DNA of 64,000 nt from Pseudarthrobacter chlorophenolicus A6 (GTDB lineage: Bacteria > Actinomycetota > Actinomycetes > Actinomycetales > Micrococcaceae). The notes under the pieces were generated by a model. The model searched no databases, was not told the DNA's origin, and worked only from the letters and a program-made list of their open reading frames with translations. Location of the stretch: the NCBI RefSeq assembly GCF_000022025.1, contig NC_011886.1, forward strand, positions 806,001 through 870,000, in the 5' to 3' direction. Position 1 is the first letter of the stretch, and the number at the start of each line of letters is the position of its first letter. Positions 60,840-64,000 of this stretch are shown here, in pieces. Made by a program: the position numbers and the translations under genes.

Positions 60840-60857
60840 GTTCGTTAGGCTTGGGCC

Positions 60858-61385
60858 ATGAGTGAGCACCATCTTCGCCGGCTTGTGATCATGCGGCACT
60901 CCAAAGCCGACTGGCCGGGCGGGGTTGCCGATCATGAGCGGCCCCTGGAGGAACGCGGCCACCGCGAGGCACCGCTGGCCGGGAAGTGGCTGCTCAAGCA
61001 CAACATCGTCCCTGACTTCATCCTGTGCTCAAGTGCCCTGCGTACCCGACAGACCTGCACCTGGGTGTGTTCGGAGCTGGGGGACAAGGCGCCCACGCCC
61101 AAGCTCGAGGACGGGCTGTACGCAGCCTCGGCCCTGCGCATGCTTGCCGTGGTTAACCACGTTCCAGACACCGTGACCACGCTGATGCTGATCTCGCACC
61201 TGCCGGGTGTCCAGGACCTGGCGATGCACCTGGCGTCCCGGGACTCCGACCATGACGCTTATATGGATGCCGCCACCCGGTATCCCACCAGCGCGCTGAC
61301 GGTACTGGAAACTGAAAAGTCGTGGGCCGAGCTGGACGGGCAGGACGCCCGCATCACCAGGTTCAAGGTTCCCCGGGCCCACTAG
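60858..61385 (+). CDS. SixA-like histidine phosphatase
   Basis: A 175-residue phosphohistidine phosphatase of the histidine phosphatase superfamily. The RHSKADW motif holds the phospho-acceptor His, with Arg in SALRTRQT and the second His in LISHLPGV. It acts on phospho-His proteins or small phosphate esters. TAGGCT lies 6 nt before the ATG with no ribosome site, so the mRNA is probably leaderless. Its last 23 bp overlap the 3' end of the convergent LysR gene. Confidence 0.9.
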   Translation: MSEHHLRRLVIMRHSKADWPGGVADHERPLEERGHREAPLAGKWLLKHNIVPDFILCSSALRTRQTCTWVCSELGDKAPTPKLEDGLYAASALRMLAVVNHVPDTVTTLMLISHLPGVQDLAMHLASRDSDHDAYMDAATRYPTSALTVLETEKSWAELDGQDARITRFKVPRAH

Positions 61386-62277
61386 CAGCGATCTCCCGCA
61401 GCAGTCCTGATACGTACCGGATGCCGGGGCTGGCCGTCATGGTCCTGCGGTGGACAATGCCCACCTGCCGCGCCTGGACGGGATCCGTGACGGGCACCGC
61501 CACCACGTCCCCAGGCAACGCGGGACGGCCCAGCCGCGGAACCAACGCCACCACGGCGGCCTGCTCCACGAGTGCGATGTGGGTGGCGAAATCGGGGTCG
61601 TAGACCTTGATGTCGGGAACCCGGCCAAGATCGGCGAAGATCCTCAGCAGGGCCTCGTTGCAGATGGCCCCGTGCGGGGTGCTGATCCACTGCTCATCCA
61701 CCAGGTCCGCCGGTGTGACGCCGGAACGTGCTGCCAGTGGATGGCTGCTGTGCACCAGGACGTCGGCGATGTCCTCGCACAGCCACTCCAGCGACAGATG
61801 CTCGGGAATCACCAGTGGCACGGAATTCCAGTTGTGCACCAGGCCCAGGTCCGCCTCGCCGTTGGCAACCCGGGCCACGGCCTCGCGCGGGTCCTCGGCA
61901 AGGACGCTGACGTCCAGGCCGCTTTCGCTTACAGCCAGCTTGCCCAGCAGCGGCCCCACCAGCCCGCGGCATGCGGTGGAAAACGCCACCACCCGCAGCT
62001 GCCCGCTGGGCTTGGCCGGATCTGCGAGCAGGGTTGACTGGAGTTCTTCGAGTTCGGCAAGGATGCGCCGCCCATAGGCCGCCAGCGCCACACCACGTTC
62101 AGTGAGCAGCACGCCCCGTCCGCGGCGTTCCAGCAAGGCGAAGCCTGCTTCCTTCTCCAGCTTCTTCACCTGCTGGGAGACGGCCGAGGGGCTGAACCCC
62201 ATGGCCTCGGAGGCCGCAATGACGGACCGGTACTGCTCGATCGCGGCCAGGGCCCGGAGGGAGCCAATATCGATCAT
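61363..62277 (-). CDS. LysR family transcriptional regulator
   Basis: A 304-residue LysR regulator: N-terminal HTH (LRALAAIEQYRSVIAASEAMGFSPSAVSQQVKKLEKEAG) and a type 2 periplasmic-binding effector domain. The MIDIG start at 62277 is the usual LysR start; a GTG/ATG a few codons upstream is less likely. It is divergent from the EamA transporter, which it probably controls. Confidence 0.9.
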   Translation of the reverse strand: MIDIGSLRALAAIEQYRSVIAASEAMGFSPSAVSQQVKKLEKEAGFALLERRGRGVLLTERGVALAAYGRRILAELEELQSTLLADPAKPSGQLRVVAFSTACRGLVGPLLGKLAVSESGLDVSVLAEDPREAVARVANGEADLGLVHNWNSVPLVIPEHLSLEWLCEDIADVLVHSSHPLAARSGVTPADLVDEQWISTPHGAICNEALLRIFADLGRVPDIKVYDPDFATHIALVEQAAVVALVPRLGRPALPGDVVAVPVTDPVQARQVGIVHRRTMTASPGIRYVSGLLREIAASGPGEP

Positions 62278-62349
62278 GAAGCAAAAGTACACGATTTACA
62301 GCGCAAATAAACGCTGGTGCTTCATCGGCCTGTCTGCCACCCTGATGGG

Positions 62350-63324
62350 GTGAACCTCCGCAACTCCCTCCTCGCCGTCCTGGTCGCCATCCTGTGGGGC
62401 CTGAATTTCGTGGCCATTGACATCGGGCTGCACCCCGGGGGAGGGGATGTCCCGCCCCTGCTGTTCGTGGCAATGCGCTTCGTCCTGGTGGTGCTCCCGT
62501 GGATCTTCTTTGTCCGCAAGCCGGATGTCAGCTGGACGGCGATCATCGGCGTCGGCCTCTTCATGAGTGCCGGGCAGTTCGGGCTGCTTTACCTGGCCAT
62601 GGCGCTGGGGATGCCGGCAGGGCTCGCTTCCTTGGTCCTGCAGGCGCAGGTGCTCCTGACGGTCCTGCTGGCCGCCGTCTTCCTCGGTGAACGCCCAGGA
62701 CGCCGCCAGCTTGCCGGCGTGGTGCTGGGCGTGGCGGGGTTGGCGATCGTCGCCGTGGGCCGCAGCGCCGTGGCGCCCCTGCTGCCCTTCCTGATCGTCC
62801 TCGCGGCCGCATTGTCCTGGGCCGCCGGGAACGTCATTGCCAGGAAGGCGCGGGCGGCCTCGGGCCTGGGCCTGGTGGTGTGGTCCGGCGCAGTGGTGCC
62901 GCTGCCCCTCTTCGGACTGTCGCTGCTGGTGGATGGCCCCGGCGCGGTGCTGGGGACGCTCGGGCACCTGCAGGCGCCCACGCTGCTGAGCGCGCTGTAT
63001 ACGGCCGTGTTCGCCTCACTGGTGGGCTACGGAATCTGGAACCGGCTGCTGGCCAGCCACCCGTCATCGGCCGTTGTCCCCTTCACCCTGCTGGTGCCTG
63101 TGGTGGGCATGGGTGCGGCCTGGCTGGTGCTGGCGGAAATACCCACGCCAACCGAAGTTACGGGCGGGCTGCTGCTTCTCGCGGGAGTGGCGACGGCAGT
63201 GCTGAACTTCAGCCGCAAGCCGCCTCAGCGGCCCGTGACTGGGCCGTTGCCGGATTTCGGGGACGGGCGGCGGGCAGGCGTGGACGGCAACCTTGCCGGC
63301 GGCCGGGTTCCCGGGGGACGCTGA
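62350..63324 (+). CDS. EamA/DMT family transporter
   Basis: A 324-residue, ten-helix transporter with two EamA repeats (about 5-135 and 145-280), ending in a Gly/Arg-rich tail. Members export amino acids or other metabolites. The GTG at 62350 begins the first helix (NSLLAVLVAILWGLNFV). The adjacent divergent LysR gene suggests induction by the transported compound. The last 100 bp overlap the opposite-strand gene at 63225-63983. Confidence 0.88.
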   Translation: MNLRNSLLAVLVAILWGLNFVAIDIGLHPGGGDVPPLLFVAMRFVLVVLPWIFFVRKPDVSWTAIIGVGLFMSAGQFGLLYLAMALGMPAGLASLVLQAQVLLTVLLAAVFLGERPGRRQLAGVVLGVAGLAIVAVGRSAVAPLLPFLIVLAAALSWAAGNVIARKARAASGLGLVVWSGAVVPLPLFGLSLLVDGPGAVLGTLGHLQAPTLLSALYTAVFASLVGYGIWNRLLASHPSSAVVPFTLLVPVVGMGAAWLVLAEIPTPTEVTGGLLLLAGVATAVLNFSRKPPQRPVTGPLPDFGDGRRAGVDGNLAGGRVPGGR

Positions 63325-63983
63325 GCCGCCGAACCCTGGGCACCTGGTGCCTGGAGGCTGGACCGCTGGCCGCCGGAGGCCCGTGTCGCGGAACGCTGCG
63401 TCCCTGAACCCTGATCACCCGAGCGCGGCGCACCAGGCCTGGGCGCTCCCGTCCGTTGCGCACCTGTTCGTTGCGCACCCTGGCGCCGCGCGGGGTTCTG
63501 TGCCGTTCCCCGGCCGGAGGGGCGGCTCGCAGCCGGAGGCCTGCGTCCCGCCGTCGCAGGCTTGCGCCCGGTTGCGGTACGACGGCGGGATGGCCACGCA
63601 GCGCCCAGGAAAAGGACGGCGAGGGTCCCCGCAGCGGCGGCAGCGGCCACCATGAAGTAGTTGTCCGGATCGTTCGTGGGCAGCGGCGTACCGATGAAGG
63701 ACGATTCACCGTCGAACGCCAGCTCCCAGGTGCTCAGGAAGGCGAGCGAACATGCGATGGTGATGCTGGTACCCGCACCCGTCGCCAGGAGGGCCAGTCG
63801 GCGCCGACGGACCAGCAGCTCCCCGACGGCGGCCACATAGGCCAGCGCCAGGACGCCGAGGAACGCCAGGAACACCGGCTCAGCCAGCGTCATCCCCGTC
63901 AGGACCAGCAGCCCGGCCGCGACGATGCCGCAAATGACCGCAAACTTTCCGCTGTTGCCCATGTGACGCATGTGCTCCATCAT
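63225..63983 (-). CDS. Membrane protein with long basic low-complexity tail
   Basis: A 252-residue protein: four hydrophobic helices (about 14-34, 37-55, 65-85, 108-128) followed by a 120-residue disordered tail rich in Arg, Pro, Gly, Ser and Gln (short units such as RTGAQRTGAPRPGAP). The N-terminus has two possible ATGs close together (MMEHM). The 3' end overlaps eamA by 100 bp, so either one stop is wrong because of a frameshift or the two tails truly share DNA. I recognise no family. Confidence 0.65.
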   Translation of the reverse strand: MMEHMRHMGNSGKFAVICGIVAAGLLVLTGMTLAEPVFLAFLGVLALAYVAAVGELLVRRRRLALLATGAGTSITIACSLAFLSTWELAFDGESSFIGTPLPTNDPDNYFMVAAAAAAGTLAVLFLGAAWPSRRRTATGRKPATAGRRPPAASRPSGRGTAQNPARRQGAQRTGAQRTGAPRPGAPRSGDQGSGTQRSATRASGGQRSSLQAPGAQGSAAQRPPGTRPPARLPSTPARRPSPKSGNGPVTGR

Positions 63984-64000
63984 CCCCGAGGGCGCGCATC

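Noticed and set aside
1..64000. CRISPR array or cas genes
   Set aside because: No regularly spaced direct repeats beyond the two-unit coding repeat at 54.5 kb, and no cas-like proteins.

Overview
The window is high-GC chromosomal DNA of an actinobacterium, most like the Arthrobacter/Pseudarthrobacter group. The evidence is the strong G/C bias at third codon positions, frequent GTG starts, several genes with a TANNNT box 6-9 nt before the start codon (probably leaderless mRNAs), a mycothiol-type maleylpyruvate isomerase, a c-di-AMP riboswitch before a cell-wall hydrolase, and DUF222-HNH and RHS genes. No rRNA, CRISPR array or complete mobile element is visible. There is one tRNA, tRNA-Ser(CGA).

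Layout. 0-5 kb: start of an Lhr-type helicase, a DUF4383 membrane protein, a DUF4232 lipoprotein, YcnI with a membrane partner, and a nitronate monooxygenase. 5-9.6 kb: a TetR/SDR divergent pair with a perfect operator, then a damaged gentisate-pathway locus. There, a maleylpyruvate isomerase and an aromatic-acid transporter have both lost their 5' ends at one junction near 7.43 kb, and an intact 3-hydroxybenzoate 6-hydroxylase follows. 9.7-22.7 kb: a phosphotransferase, then a divergent catabolic cluster. Leftward it has MFS, P450, ferredoxin, ferredoxin reductase and TetR. Rightward it has two phosphotriesterase-like proteins (one lacking most metal ligands), an FAD monooxygenase and three hydrolases. 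Both arms start from promoters carrying the same TGACAC-type operator. I cannot name the substrate; it is the best candidate here for an undescribed pathway. 22.7-24.7 kb: a MarR-type regulator and a DHA2 exporter.

24.8-45 kb: a sugar-acid island with two LacI regulators, two Gfo/Idh/MocA dehydrogenases, two AP-endonuclease-2-type isomerases, a family-5 ABC importer (with a permease-ATPase fusion), glucuronate isomerase, fructuronate reductase, a GPH symporter, an enolase-type mannonate dehydratase, and a gluconokinase fused to a GH3 glycosidase. An operator close to TGGCAACCGGTTGNCA occurs at four promoters, so the island looks like one regulon. It would import a glycoside or uronic oligosaccharide, cleave it, and convert glucuronate through fructuronate and mannonate to 2-keto-3-deoxygluconate.

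45.1-48.5 kb: a 5'-truncated RHS gene with its C-terminal tip, a small membrane protein (candidate immunity protein) and another small membrane ORF, in DNA poorer in GC, next to tRNA-Ser. 48.6-64 kb: DUF222-HNH protein; a three-gene pterin/glycosyltransferase cluster with an atypical PTPS; tadA; PAP2 phosphatase with a 48-bp tandem repeat; upp; VOC protein; a secreted lytic-transglycosylase-like protein under a ydaO riboswitch; a two-component system; a winged-helix regulator with a long AT-rich upstream region; SixA-like phosphatase; LysR; EamA transporter; and a membrane protein whose 3' end overlaps eamA by 100 bp.
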